From Candidatus Bathyarchaeota archaeon (GTDB taxonomy: Archaea; Thermoproteota; Bathyarchaeia; 40CM-2-53-6): a DNA stretch of 21,697 nucleotides. The notes beneath the pieces were generated by a model that saw nothing but the letters and a program-made list of their open reading frames with translations, did no database searches and was not told the DNA's origin. Made by a program: the position numbers and the translations under genes. Shown here piece by piece: positions 1 through 6,617 of the stretch. Position 1 is the stretch's first letter. Each line of letters opens with the position of its first letter. The stretch spans positions 1 through 21,697 of the forward strand of contig VBBH01000021.1 of the NCBI GenBank assembly GCA_005888695.1, read 5' to 3'.

Positions 1-197
1 AGGAGATGATGGTCCGACAAGACCTTCAGGTGATGGCGAACGGTCTTGTAGTTGATATCGAGAAAGTCAGCAAGTTGTTTCGCGTTCAACGGTTCTTCTT
101 TCAAAGCCATTACGATTCTCGCCCGCGTGGGTCCGCCCCTGGTTCCGACGAACCACCACCAGAGCAATCGATCGTCAGAGTTCAACGGGTTAGCCAT
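1..197 (-). CDS. Winged-helix (ArsR-like) DNA-binding protein, 3' part outside window
   Basis: The minus strand reads from ATG at 197 off the left edge, giving about 65 residues and no stop. An in-frame TGA lies nine bases upstream, so ATG 197 is the first possible start. After a short N-terminus (MANPLNSDDRLLWWWFVGTRG) comes TRARIVMALKEEPLNAKQLA, then DFLDINYKTVRHHLKVLSDH. This is a helix-turn-helix of the ArsR or archaeal winged-helix type, with recognition helix around YKTVRHHLKVL. It is presumably a transcription regulator; the target and any ligand are unknown because the C-terminal part is missing. The VOC gene at 290-679 lies upstream on the same strand with 92 bases between. The DNA-binding class is confident, the exact family less so. 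Confidence 0.8.
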   Translation of the reverse strand, partial: MANPLNSDDRLLWWWFVGTRGGPTRARIVMALKEEPLNAKQLADFLDINYKTVRHHLKVLSDHHL

Positions 198-289
198 GGG
201 GAATCAACAGTAATCTAAGTAAGGACCTTAGGACCAGGTACTGCGTGTAAGTCTTATCTGAAGATATCGTCAGCCCAGGACGGCTCCAC

Positions 290-679
290 TCAAGGATGAG
301 CCTGTTCGAACATCCCTGGGCGGAGGTCTTGGAATATTGCAAGCTGGTTCCCACTCGGGTCCTTGAACAGGTAGCAGGGCCCGTTCGGAATCTCGAACTT
401 GCCGCTCTCAGGCTGCCACCCCTTCCGCTTCAACTCCTTGGCAGTAGCATCAATATCCTTGACCTCGAATATCGGTAGGCACGATGGCGCGGGCCGATGC
501 CCCGCCAAGAGAAGCGGGGGACCGTCACAGATCCGGACGGCCGCGACTCTCGTCCCAAATGAGGATAGGTCCCAGATCTTCTCTGCACCGAGCATTCCCG
601 TGTAGTATTCTAGGTCGCGACCAACGTCTGAACTTCCTACATAGAGGAATCGCAAGGCTCCGAAGGGCGGACGAACCAT
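290..679 (-). CDS. VOC (glyoxalase/bleomycin-resistance fold) protein
   Basis: A 129-residue protein with the vicinal oxygen chelate pattern of two beta-alpha-beta-beta-beta modules. Module one holds RFLYVGSSDVGRDLEYYTGM followed by LGAEKIWDL. Module two holds FEVKDIDATAKELKRKGW and ends in the family signature FKDPSGNQLAIFQ. The length fits single-domain VOC proteins. The family includes glyoxalases, dioxygenases and drug-binding proteins, and the substrate cannot be read from the sequence; one usual metal position is represented by the E of IFEV. The start is ATG 679, with a good TATA-like element (701-710) centred 26 bases upstream, so the message is probably leaderless. The flavoprotein gene at 757 diverges from it across 77 bases. 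Confidence 0.82.
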   Translation of the reverse strand: MVRPPFGALRFLYVGSSDVGRDLEYYTGMLGAEKIWDLSSFGTRVAAVRICDGPPLLLAGHRPAPSCLPIFEVKDIDATAKELKRKGWQPESGKFEIPNGPCYLFKDPSGNQLAIFQDLRPGMFEQAHP

Positions 680-700
680 ACATCACATTGGTGATGCTCA

Positions 701-710
701 CTATTTATCG
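701..710 (-). promoter_or_regulatory. TATA box of the VOC gene
   Basis: The minus strand reads CGATAAATAG, centred about 26 bases before ATG 679. That is the archaeal TATA spacing for a transcript that begins at or next to the start codon. The same AT-rich element lies about 50 bases upstream of the divergent gene at 757 and might serve both directions. Confidence 0.5.
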
Positions 711-756
711 TCGGACAAACCGTGTTCCCTGAGAAGGTACAAGTTGGGCAGATAGA

Positions 757-1887
757 ATGAGCGAGACTGACATCTGCATTATCGGAGCTGGAATAATGGG
801 CTCGGCCACAGCATATTATCTCAGCAAGATCACCAACAAGCAGATCATTCTAGTCGACCAATACAATGTAGCTAATGATTATTGCAGCTCCAACGACGTC
901 AACCGCGTATTCAGATACGCATACGGCAAGGATGAGTTCTACACTCGCCTCGCGATCCAGAGCCGCAAACTTTGGCAACAGTTAGAACAGGAAACAAAGC
1001 TCCAACTCCTGATTCCATCCGATCTACTACTCGTTCAAGGAACAGACAAAGAATGGAACATGTTCAATGAAGAAAGCCACAAGACTCTCCAGAAGATCGG
1101 GCTCGAAACAGAGGACTTGGAAAGAAAACACTTGGAGAAACGATATCCACAGTTCAATGCTGAAAGAGCCTTCACAGATCCATATGCTGGAATCCTCCTA
1201 GCTTCCAAGGCTCTCTTGACCTTCGCAAGCGAGGCCAAGAAACATGGTGTCAAGCTCATCGAGAATATGCGAGCAACAAGAATAACCATCCAGAATGATC
1301 GACCAACCATCGAGGACTCCAATGGAAACAGGATCATCGCCAAAAGACTTCTCGTCACGGCCGGCCCATGGTCCAACAATTTCATTAGAAAGAATCTGGT
1401 GGAAATGACTCCGACAAGACAACAACTACTATACTTCAATCCTCAAGACACACAACTCTATGCCCCGCCGCGGTTCCCAGTGTTCTTCGCCGATCAATTC
1501 TACGGAATACCCGCAGCCGGAACTGATGCCGTCAAGGTTTCGCACATGGGAAGAGACACGCCAACAGATCCCGAGACCGCCGAGAGAAGTATTGATCAAG
1601 AGGAGGTAGATGCATGCAGAGAACTCCTGAGACGGTTCATCCCCAAACTCTCCAATGCCAGGCTAGCAATGTCCAAGGTGTGTCTCTATGACATGACCCG
1701 AGACAAAGACTTCGTATTAGGACACGACCCCGAAGAAAGCAATATTCTATACGGATACGGATTCTCCGGCCACGGGTTCAAATTTGCACCCTTGATTGGT
1801 AGGGTTCTAGCTCAACTCGTACTCGGCAACGAGCCCGGGATTGATATCTCAAGGTTCAACCCGGACAGAAATCCAACAGCCCGTTAA
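757..1887 (+). CDS. FAD-dependent amine oxidoreductase, monomeric sarcosine oxidase-like (DAO family)
   Basis: A 376-residue flavoprotein. The N-terminal Rossmann dinucleotide motif is IIGAGIMGSATAYYLSK (residues 8-24), with the ribose-binding acid in ILVDQ (about 34). LLVTAGPWSN (199-207) is the usual second FAD contact of the DAO family. Near the C-terminus SKVCLYDMTRDKDF (306-319) matches the motif that in monomeric sarcosine oxidase carries the cysteine covalently joined to FAD, here Cys309. It is followed by LYGYGFSGHGFKFAPLIG (331-348), which holds the conserved active-site lysine position (K342). The likely reaction is oxidation of an N-methyl amino acid or similar secondary amine with O2 as acceptor. 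The substrate is inferred only at family level: sarcosine, N-methyltryptophan, pipecolate and fructosyl-amine oxidases share this fold. ATG 757 is the natural start. No pathway partners lie beside it. Confidence 0.85.
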   Translation: MSETDICIIGAGIMGSATAYYLSKITNKQIILVDQYNVANDYCSSNDVNRVFRYAYGKDEFYTRLAIQSRKLWQQLEQETKLQLLIPSDLLLVQGTDKEWNMFNEESHKTLQKIGLETEDLERKHLEKRYPQFNAERAFTDPYAGILLASKALLTFASEAKKHGVKLIENMRATRITIQNDRPTIEDSNGNRIIAKRLLVTAGPWSNNFIRKNLVEMTPTRQQLLYFNPQDTQLYAPPRFPVFFADQFYGIPAAGTDAVKVSHMGRDTPTDPETAERSIDQEEVDACRELLRRFIPKLSNARLAMSKVCLYDMTRDKDFVLGHDPEESNILYGYGFSGHGFKFAPLIGRVLAQLVLGNEPGIDISRFNPDRNPTAR

Positions 1888-2068
1888 CGCTGTCTTTACC
1901 CCCCGTGTCCTGCTAGGTCTCCAAGCCACGAAAATCCAGCGAGTCAGCAATAGAACGAGCCAAAAGTCGTGTGGAAAGTAATATGGAGGGCTTAGAAGGT
2001 CCGATATTGGGCCTTTCGGGGTAGGTCAGGGGTCGATGTAACCGATTGGCCAATGGGCAAAAGTAACA

Positions 2069-2078
2069 AGCTTATGTA
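2069..2078 (+). promoter_or_regulatory. Possible TATA box of the TFB gene
   Basis: AGCTTATGTA is centred about 30 bases before ATG 2104, at the spacing expected for an archaeal promoter with a very short leader. It is an imperfect TATA match. It is flanked by GGGGTC (2028-2033) and the complementary GACCCC (2081-2086), so an operator-like arrangement is possible but weak. Confidence 0.35.
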
Positions 2079-2103
2079 GAGACCCCTACCCTAGTTAAAG
2101 GGA

Positions 2104-3192
2104 ATGGCCGGGACTTCGACAGCAAGCAAAAGCAAGATCCTCGAACCTGTCCGAGCCGAGGCTATGCAGGCACAAACCCAGACCCAGCCTAGAGGACAAA
2201 CTTACACTCAACAAGTCACGCAGGCCCCCTCCAGACCACAGTCCCAGCCGATCCCAAGGTCCAGAGTCTCTACCAGGGACGAGGTCGGCCATTATCTATG
2301 CCCTCAATGTGGAAGTTCCAGCCTAGTACGTGATGCCGAGACCGGCGAGGTCATCTGCACAAACTGTGGCTTCGTGCTCTCCGACCCGACGGAGCAATAC
2401 GCCGCACCCATCCCGCGGAGGACAGAAGAAGGATTGCTGGAGAGCCAGACCGGACCACCTGGAAGATTTTCAGCATTCGACAAGAACCTATCCACAATAA
2501 TCTCCCGAGCACAAGCCTCCAACAGGAGCATTAGTGCGGAAGAACGCCTCCAGCTCTGGAGGCTAAGACGGACACAACTCCGCGCTGCAGCCGGCACCTC
2601 GATGGCCCGCAATCTTTCGCGGGCAATGAATCAGTTGAGAGGACTCGCTGGAAGACTGAATCTACCCGACGTAGTCACCGAACGCGCAGCCCTCATGTAT
2701 CGCAGAGCCCTCAACAAAGGACTCGTCCGAGGTCGTCCCATAAACGGAATGGTCGCCGCATCCACTTATGCAGCATGTCGCCTCACCGATGTTCCCAGAT
2801 CTCTAAGCGAGATCGCGAAAGCCGCCGGTATGAGCCGTAAACTACTCGCTCACTACTACCGCGCACTAGTCCGTTCGCTAGACGTGACCATGGCGATCGA
2901 GGACCCATTGAAACGAGTCTCCAAGATCGCCTCCCGTGCTGGAGCAGATTCTGCGACTGAGATGCTTGCTGGCAAGATACTCCGCGAGGCAATCCGACTA
3001 AGAGTTAACGTTGGAAAGGATCCCGATGGGCTGGCCGCGGCGGCGTTAGATCTAGCTGCTAGAATTCGAGGGTCGACAGTAATGCAGCGTGACCTGGCCA
3101 AGGCAGCGGGGGTTAGCGAGGTAACAATTAGGAGTCGTATGCGCGACTTGAAAGTAGCAGCGAAATCCTTGGGCCTTCCTGACGTGCCCTAG
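2104..3192 (+). CDS. tfb: Transcription initiation factor B (TFB/TFIIB) with Q-rich N-terminal extension
   Basis: A 362-residue archaeal TFB, which recruits RNA polymerase to the TBP-TATA complex and contacts the BRE. Residues 1-60 are low complexity, rich in Q, T, S and P (for example MQAQTQTQPRGQT). This extension precedes the zinc ribbon, whereas archaeal TFBs usually begin only a few residues before it. The zinc ribbon is CPQC (66-69) and CTNC (85-88). The B-reader/linker keeps TGPP and FDKNLSTII (116-133), but the usual arginine-rich reader is altered. Two cyclin repeats follow: the first includes ALMYRRALNKGLVRGRPING (197-215), the second DGLAAAALDLAARI and the helix-turn-helix AKAAGVSEVTIRSRMRDL. 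The total is about 50-60 residues longer than a usual TFB of around 300. ATG 2104 follows AAAGGG. Identity is secure; whether it is the housekeeping factor or a paralogue is not known. Confidence 0.95.
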   Translation: MAGTSTASKSKILEPVRAEAMQAQTQTQPRGQTYTQQVTQAPSRPQSQPIPRSRVSTRDEVGHYLCPQCGSSSLVRDAETGEVICTNCGFVLSDPTEQYAAPIPRRTEEGLLESQTGPPGRFSAFDKNLSTIISRAQASNRSISAEERLQLWRLRRTQLRAAAGTSMARNLSRAMNQLRGLAGRLNLPDVVTERAALMYRRALNKGLVRGRPINGMVAASTYAACRLTDVPRSLSEIAKAAGMSRKLLAHYYRALVRSLDVTMAIEDPLKRVSKIASRAGADSATEMLAGKILREAIRLRVNVGKDPDGLAAAALDLAARIRGSTVMQRDLAKAAGVSEVTIRSRMRDLKVAAKSLGLPDVP

Positions 3193-3217
3193 AGGCTGTA
3201 ACTCTCTATTCTCTTGG

Positions 3218-3242
3218 TAGGGTTACAATTGTCTAAACCCTA
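3218..3242. repeat. Inverted repeat between tfb and the MEDS gene
   Basis: TAGGGTT (3218-3224) and its perfect complement AACCCTA (3236-3242) are separated by 11 bases. They lie 26 bases after the tfb stop codon and about 150 bases before the MEDS gene. A 7-bp arm could be a weak terminator stem or a dimeric operator; no T-run follows. ACCCTAG in the right arm also occurs just ahead of tfb at 2088-2094. Confidence 0.35.
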
Positions 3243-3394
3243 GCTTGTACCCAGTGCGCAGCGAGACCACTGGAAAGTATCGAGAAAGAGCGGCAGGAAA
3301 GACAGTGGAGCTCTGAAACCGTAGAGGACTGACAATAACGGGCCTTCTCATAGAGATCATTCTAGACGCGTTCTCTACAATAGCCGTTTTTGGC

Positions 3395-5218
3395 ATGATA
3401 ATATCGATACTACTGAACCGTGTGTCCTACTTCAAGACGTTCCGAACTTACTTCATACTAATCTACGCCGGCTTCCTCACATTCCTCGCACGAGAAGCCA
3501 TACTCAATTTTGCTCCGGACGATGTCGGTCTCATACAATCTTCGACTGAACTAATGATCACGGCCTCCCTTGGTATCGCGGTTCTCTGGGGACATCTCAC
3601 CACCAGGCTTTACCTGTACCCGGAGCGATACAATATCAGGGAAGTTCTAGCTTTTTCCCGAAAGCCGGCTCATGTGCTTTACCAACTGTATCTCTGCCTC
3701 ATGGTAGTCGCCGCATGGGCGACTTGGGCATTTGCCGGCATTGACACTGGCGTCATAGCGTACTATCCACTCGACGGGACGTTTTATCGTGCCGTAGGAT
3801 TCCAAGCATCCTACTTGGCACTGATGGCAGGGATCGTGGTGGTCCCTTTCATTGTTTATCCTAACTTCATCCTGTTCCGACTTAGGTCGCAGTTGAAAGA
3901 TAGAGAGGTCCGCTTCGCTCTCCGAACATTCGCTGTCGTTTTCGGGGCAGTGTCTGGTCTCATATTGACCTTTCACGCAATCGGAACATTAGGGACATCT
4001 CTGATAGGATTGGGTAACCTCATAGACGTGCTACTCCTCACTGTTGTAGTCCGAGCTTTCGGGAAGCCCTCTTTCCTCAAAGCGTTCTTAGGCGTTGTCC
4101 CGTCTTTCGCGGCTTCGGGGACGGCAAGAGAGGACCAGACTGTAATACTATATGGCAATCAGACGCAGGAGTATGGACCATTCTCTCGATTTATCGTTGA
4201 GGGACTAAACAGGGGCCAACAAGTTGTTTGTTTTTACCAAGGAGAAGAAGGATTTGTAAATGACTCACTTGAAAAGAACGGAGTGACCGTGAGCAGTCAA
4301 ATCCTCAGAGGCAACCTACGGCTTCTACCGCTCCACACATTGTATCAACAACGTGGCTACTTTGACGAAAACTCTGTCCTTGGGATCATGAAGGAATTGG
4401 AGGAAGAGGCGCGTTCTCAAGGCAAGGAAGGGTTACGCGTCCTCCTAGATTATGGGGATACAGTGAGGCAACCACTGAAGAGGCTTGTCGAACACCTATC
4501 AGACACTCGATGGACAAGACCCGATCATTTCCTTAACATCTTAATGGCTTTCGAAAAGGAAGCGATCACCAATCCGGAAGCATTGGCTCTTCTGAAGAAA
4601 AGTGTTCAGGTCCTAGATCTCGCGGAGACTCCGGAGGTCTTCTCTAGAACTCTTGGCCTTACTCATAGTGAGATCAGCGGCAAGAAGATCCTCCTCGAGT
4701 ACGATCCATTATCGGACCTTGATAAGATGTTGAAGGCTCTAGTAGCGGAGGCTGCGTCAAACTTGGAAAGAACTGTAGTCTTCACCCGAACGGACGGTCC
4801 AGCACGGTCCCTGGCCGGTAGCCAACCGGGATTGAAGATGCTACTTCTCACCACTAAAGTTTCGAAACCGAGCATTGAAAAAGAAAACCTAGTCCTGCTG
4901 CCGGCCTACGACAGTAGTCTGATCCTCGACTCGTTAGACAAGACAATAGAAACGTACGCCGCGGCCCATTTTACAGTAATATTCGACGACATTACACACA
5001 TGATCTTCATGCTGGGTCAAGAGAGAGCCTACGGGTTAGTCCGACAGGCCCTTGAGTTGATGGTGTCCGACAAGGTCACAGCCATTTTCCTAATGAACCT
5101 GAAAGCTCACGATCACAAGATGATCAGCGTTTTCGAGAGTTTGTTCGACATTGAGATAGAGTCTAGGCCGGAAGCGAGGGTACCGGAAGTAAGGAAGAAA
5201 GTTTCGATGGCTAGTTGA
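3395..5218 (+). CDS. Membrane MEDS-domain sensor with C-terminal RecA/KaiC-like domain
   Basis: A 607-residue three-part protein. Residues 1 to about 225 hold six hydrophobic segments (for example around 18-36, 50-67, 92-115, 137-160, 175-195 and 200-222). About 245-400 is a MEDS domain, the sensory module named from methanogens/methylotrophs and DcmR. It begins ILYGNQTQEYGPF and contains LNRGQQVVCFYQGE and RVLLDYGD. About 430-595 resembles a RecA/KaiC-type fold, with LLEYDPLSDLDKMLKALVAE and the strand VIFDDITHMIF at the Walker B position, but no Walker A loop is visible, so ATP hydrolysis is doubtful. It probably senses a small molecule or membrane state and signals through the cytosolic domains. 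The open frame continues upstream to 3317 and encodes another hydrophobic helix (LLIEIILDAFSTIAVFG) with only CTG or ATA as possible starts. A seven-helix protein starting upstream, perhaps at CTG 3329, is possible. It is tandem with tfb. Confidence 0.82.
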   Translation: MIISILLNRVSYFKTFRTYFILIYAGFLTFLAREAILNFAPDDVGLIQSSTELMITASLGIAVLWGHLTTRLYLYPERYNIREVLAFSRKPAHVLYQLYLCLMVVAAWATWAFAGIDTGVIAYYPLDGTFYRAVGFQASYLALMAGIVVVPFIVYPNFILFRLRSQLKDREVRFALRTFAVVFGAVSGLILTFHAIGTLGTSLIGLGNLIDVLLLTVVVRAFGKPSFLKAFLGVVPSFAASGTAREDQTVILYGNQTQEYGPFSRFIVEGLNRGQQVVCFYQGEEGFVNDSLEKNGVTVSSQILRGNLRLLPLHTLYQQRGYFDENSVLGIMKELEEEARSQGKEGLRVLLDYGDTVRQPLKRLVEHLSDTRWTRPDHFLNILMAFEKEAITNPEALALLKKSVQVLDLAETPEVFSRTLGLTHSEISGKKILLEYDPLSDLDKMLKALVAEAASNLERTVVFTRTDGPARSLAGSQPGLKMLLLTTKVSKPSIEKENLVLLPAYDSSLILDSLDKTIETYAAAHFTVIFDDITHMIFMLGQERAYGLVRQALELMVSDKVTAIFLMNLKAHDHKMISVFESLFDIEIESRPEARVPEVRKKVSMAS

Positions 5219-5263
5219 ATCCCAGACTCGTGACCGATGTTCAGGGCAGTAGGAATATTGTCG

Positions 5264-5917
5264 CTAGGCCCTGTCTTCCTTATTGATGACTTGGAACAGT
5301 ATGCGATAGTACAATCTCATAGCATCCCGGCCCTTCGCAAGGGAGTAGTCAGTATGTTCATTATGCAAGGAAACTCCCGCAAAGTATAGCCCGGCTAGGG
5401 ACGAGAAGTATTTCTCGCTACCAGTCAATCTCCTGACCAAAGCACGGTGAAACTCGATGATGTGCTTTACGAACCCGTCGTCTCTACCTGCAGCGTATCT
5501 CCAGAACTCCTCCGTCTCAACGCCGAATGAAGTAGGCAACTCTAGTATTCTACACATGTTTGCAAGTTCCGTTCTAACAAACTCCCATCTCTCATCATGC
5601 ATCCTCTCAAAAGGATCGGGCCGATCATCTTTCACTTTGCTCTGAACCAATAAAGCGTTGACATAATATTGTGATGCCTTCAGCAATCTTTCACTCTCGA
5701 ACTCGGGGAACATAGTTTGAAGCATGATCGAGAACTGGAGTGATGCCCCATCGAAGTCATGCCGATCTTGGGCAACGAAGCCTTCGATCGTACTATTTGC
5801 TGCTCTATCAGCAAGCTCTTCTATGTCGTACGTGTTTACGGTTTGTTTCTTGGGTACAGTCACACTACGAAGTAGCTGTGCACGTTCGGCGGTTTGAGTT
5901 GTCTCTGTGTACGTCAA
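5264..5917 (-). CDS. Unrecognised 217-residue soluble protein
   Basis: I do not recognise this family. The predicted protein is acidic, soluble and mostly alpha-helical, with no membrane segment, zinc motif or obvious catalytic signature. Notable stretches are DIEELADRAANSTIEGFVAQ near residue 30, a helical middle (MLQTMFPEFESERLLKASQY) and a C-terminal half with FHRALVRRLTGSEKYFSSLA. The first start in the frame is TTG 5917, and the next in-frame methionine lies inside the conserved-looking helical part, so TTG is favoured. Two TATA-like elements lie upstream on this strand (5951-5960 and 5996-6005). The gene converges with the MEDS gene, ending 45 bases from its stop. A long open frame with coding-like composition supports a real gene; the function is unknown. 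Confidence 0.68.
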   Translation of the reverse strand: MTYTETTQTAERAQLLRSVTVPKKQTVNTYDIEELADRAANSTIEGFVAQDRHDFDGASLQFSIMLQTMFPEFESERLLKASQYYVNALLVQSKVKDDRPDPFERMHDERWEFVRTELANMCRILELPTSFGVETEEFWRYAAGRDDGFVKHIIEFHRALVRRLTGSEKYFSSLAGLYFAGVSLHNEHTDYSLAKGRDAMRLYYRILFQVINKEDRA

Positions 5918-5950
5918 CTTTGCTTTCGCTAAACTCCAACTATCTCAGTG

Positions 5951-5960
5951 GATTATAACG
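5951..5960 (-). promoter_or_regulatory. Proximal TATA-like box of the 217-residue protein gene
   Basis: The minus strand reads CGTTATAATC, centred about 38 bases before TTG 5917. Transcription would start around 5929, leaving a leader of about a dozen bases. Confidence 0.45.
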
Positions 5961-5979
5961 GTCGCCTACTTTTCCCACG

Positions 5980-6020
5980 AAAAAAATTCTATGGGCCTTA
6001 TATGCGGAGTTCGCGACTCC
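5980..6020 (-). terminator. Terminator-like T7 run with upstream hairpin
   Basis: On the minus strand a hairpin GGAGT-CGCGA-ACTCC (6020-6006) is followed about 20 bases later by seven T residues (5986-5980). This lies 40-80 bases past the stop of the small membrane protein gene (6060). Archaeal termination depends mainly on T-runs, so the T7 is the more convincing part. Confidence 0.45.
5996..6005 (-). promoter_or_regulatory. Distal TATA-like box upstream of the 217-residue protein gene
   Basis: The minus strand reads GCATATAAGG, a good archaeal TATA match. A start about 25 bases downstream would fall just past the T7 run, giving a leader of roughly 55 bases for the gene starting at 5917. 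The core is near-palindromic, so it could also act on the plus strand, where no gene follows. Confidence 0.35.
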
Positions 6021-6059
6021 CTCACGCACGCACTCTCGCCGAGGCACTATTTCGACGAG

Positions 6060-6359
6060 TTAAGTGAAATGGTCTTGGCTTGACCAGAAGAGGAAGTTCT
6101 TCCGCAAACCGAGAAAAAGGAAGAATCCTCCCATAATGTCGAGAGCTCCCCCGACCGCGAAAAGACCGATTGAAAGTATATCGTTCAGGAGGAAGGTCCC
6201 GACTCCGAGACTGAAGAAGATCCCACTAAGTGAGATGTACACCCATGCTCTGGCAGCCACGCTGCTCTTGAAGAGATGGATAGTCCTGAGACTGTAGTAG
6301 GACAGGGCGAGGGTGATTATCATGGAAACGCTGAGAACAAATATCGTGCTAAGGTCCAA
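6060..6359 (-). CDS. Small three-helix membrane protein
   Basis: A 99-residue protein made almost entirely of three hydrophobic segments: IFVLSVSMIITLALSYYSL (about 6-24), WVYISLSGIFFSLGVGTFLL (39-58) and IGLFAVGGALDIMGGFFLFL (64-83). It ends in a polar tail. The basic patch between the first two helices (HLFKSSVAARA) suggests a cytosolic loop. The family is not recognised. The start is TTG 6359, since an in-frame TAA lies only six bases upstream; a TATA-like AAATACAA (minus strand, about 6389-6396) sits at leaderless spacing. The next methionine (residue 13) would cut the first helix. Hydrophobic patterning over the whole length argues that it is coded rather than chance. Confidence 0.6.
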   Translation of the reverse strand: MDLSTIFVLSVSMIITLALSYYSLRTIHLFKSSVAARAWVYISLSGIFFSLGVGTFLLNDILSIGLFAVGGALDIMGGFFLFLGLRKNFLFWSSQDHFT

Positions 6360-6543
6360 TTCGGCTTACAGTTGTCCCTCCCCGATCCTTGTATTTGTTT
6401 CACATGTAACTTAGCCTGTGCTCCCGTAAGCAAATGTCTCTTCAATCCAAATTCTTCGGCCGAGTCTATGTTCTGTTCTTGCCAGAGGATTACTTGAGCT
6501 TGGTCGAACCCTCGCAACCAGCGCTAGAATGCCATCGGCTCTT

Positions 6544-6574
6544 GGAACTAGGGTTCCATATTGACGGGGTCAAT
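6544..6574 (+). promoter_or_regulatory. Two adjacent inverted repeats upstream of the antiporter gene
   Basis: GGAAC-TAGG-GTTCC (6544-6557) is followed after two bases by ATTGAC-GGG-GTCAAT (6560-6574), ending 43 bases before the antiporter start at 6618. Two short perfect dyads side by side in a promoter region look like operators, but arms of 5-6 bp can occur by chance. No convincing TATA box could be fixed for this gene. Confidence 0.35.
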
Positions 6575-6617
6575 CTGTTAATGCAACCCAGACCCTGACT
6601 ATTGTTACGTCTGGCCT

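Noticed and set aside
1888..2103. 216-base gap before tfb, searched for RNA genes
   Set aside because: Only the tfb promoter region and short complementary GGGGTC/GACCCC pieces were found; no stable RNA structure could be built.
6320..6517. Minus-strand 65-residue frame overlapping the start of the small membrane protein
   Set aside because: It overlaps the 6060-6359 gene by 40 bases, has a TTG start without a promoter and matches nothing recognisable. It could be a relic but cannot be supported.
6440..6617. GGGTTCGA-like T-loop on the minus strand near 6510, suggesting another intron-bearing tRNA
   Set aside because: The flanking bases do not form a T-stem and no acceptor or anticodon arm can be built, even allowing introns.
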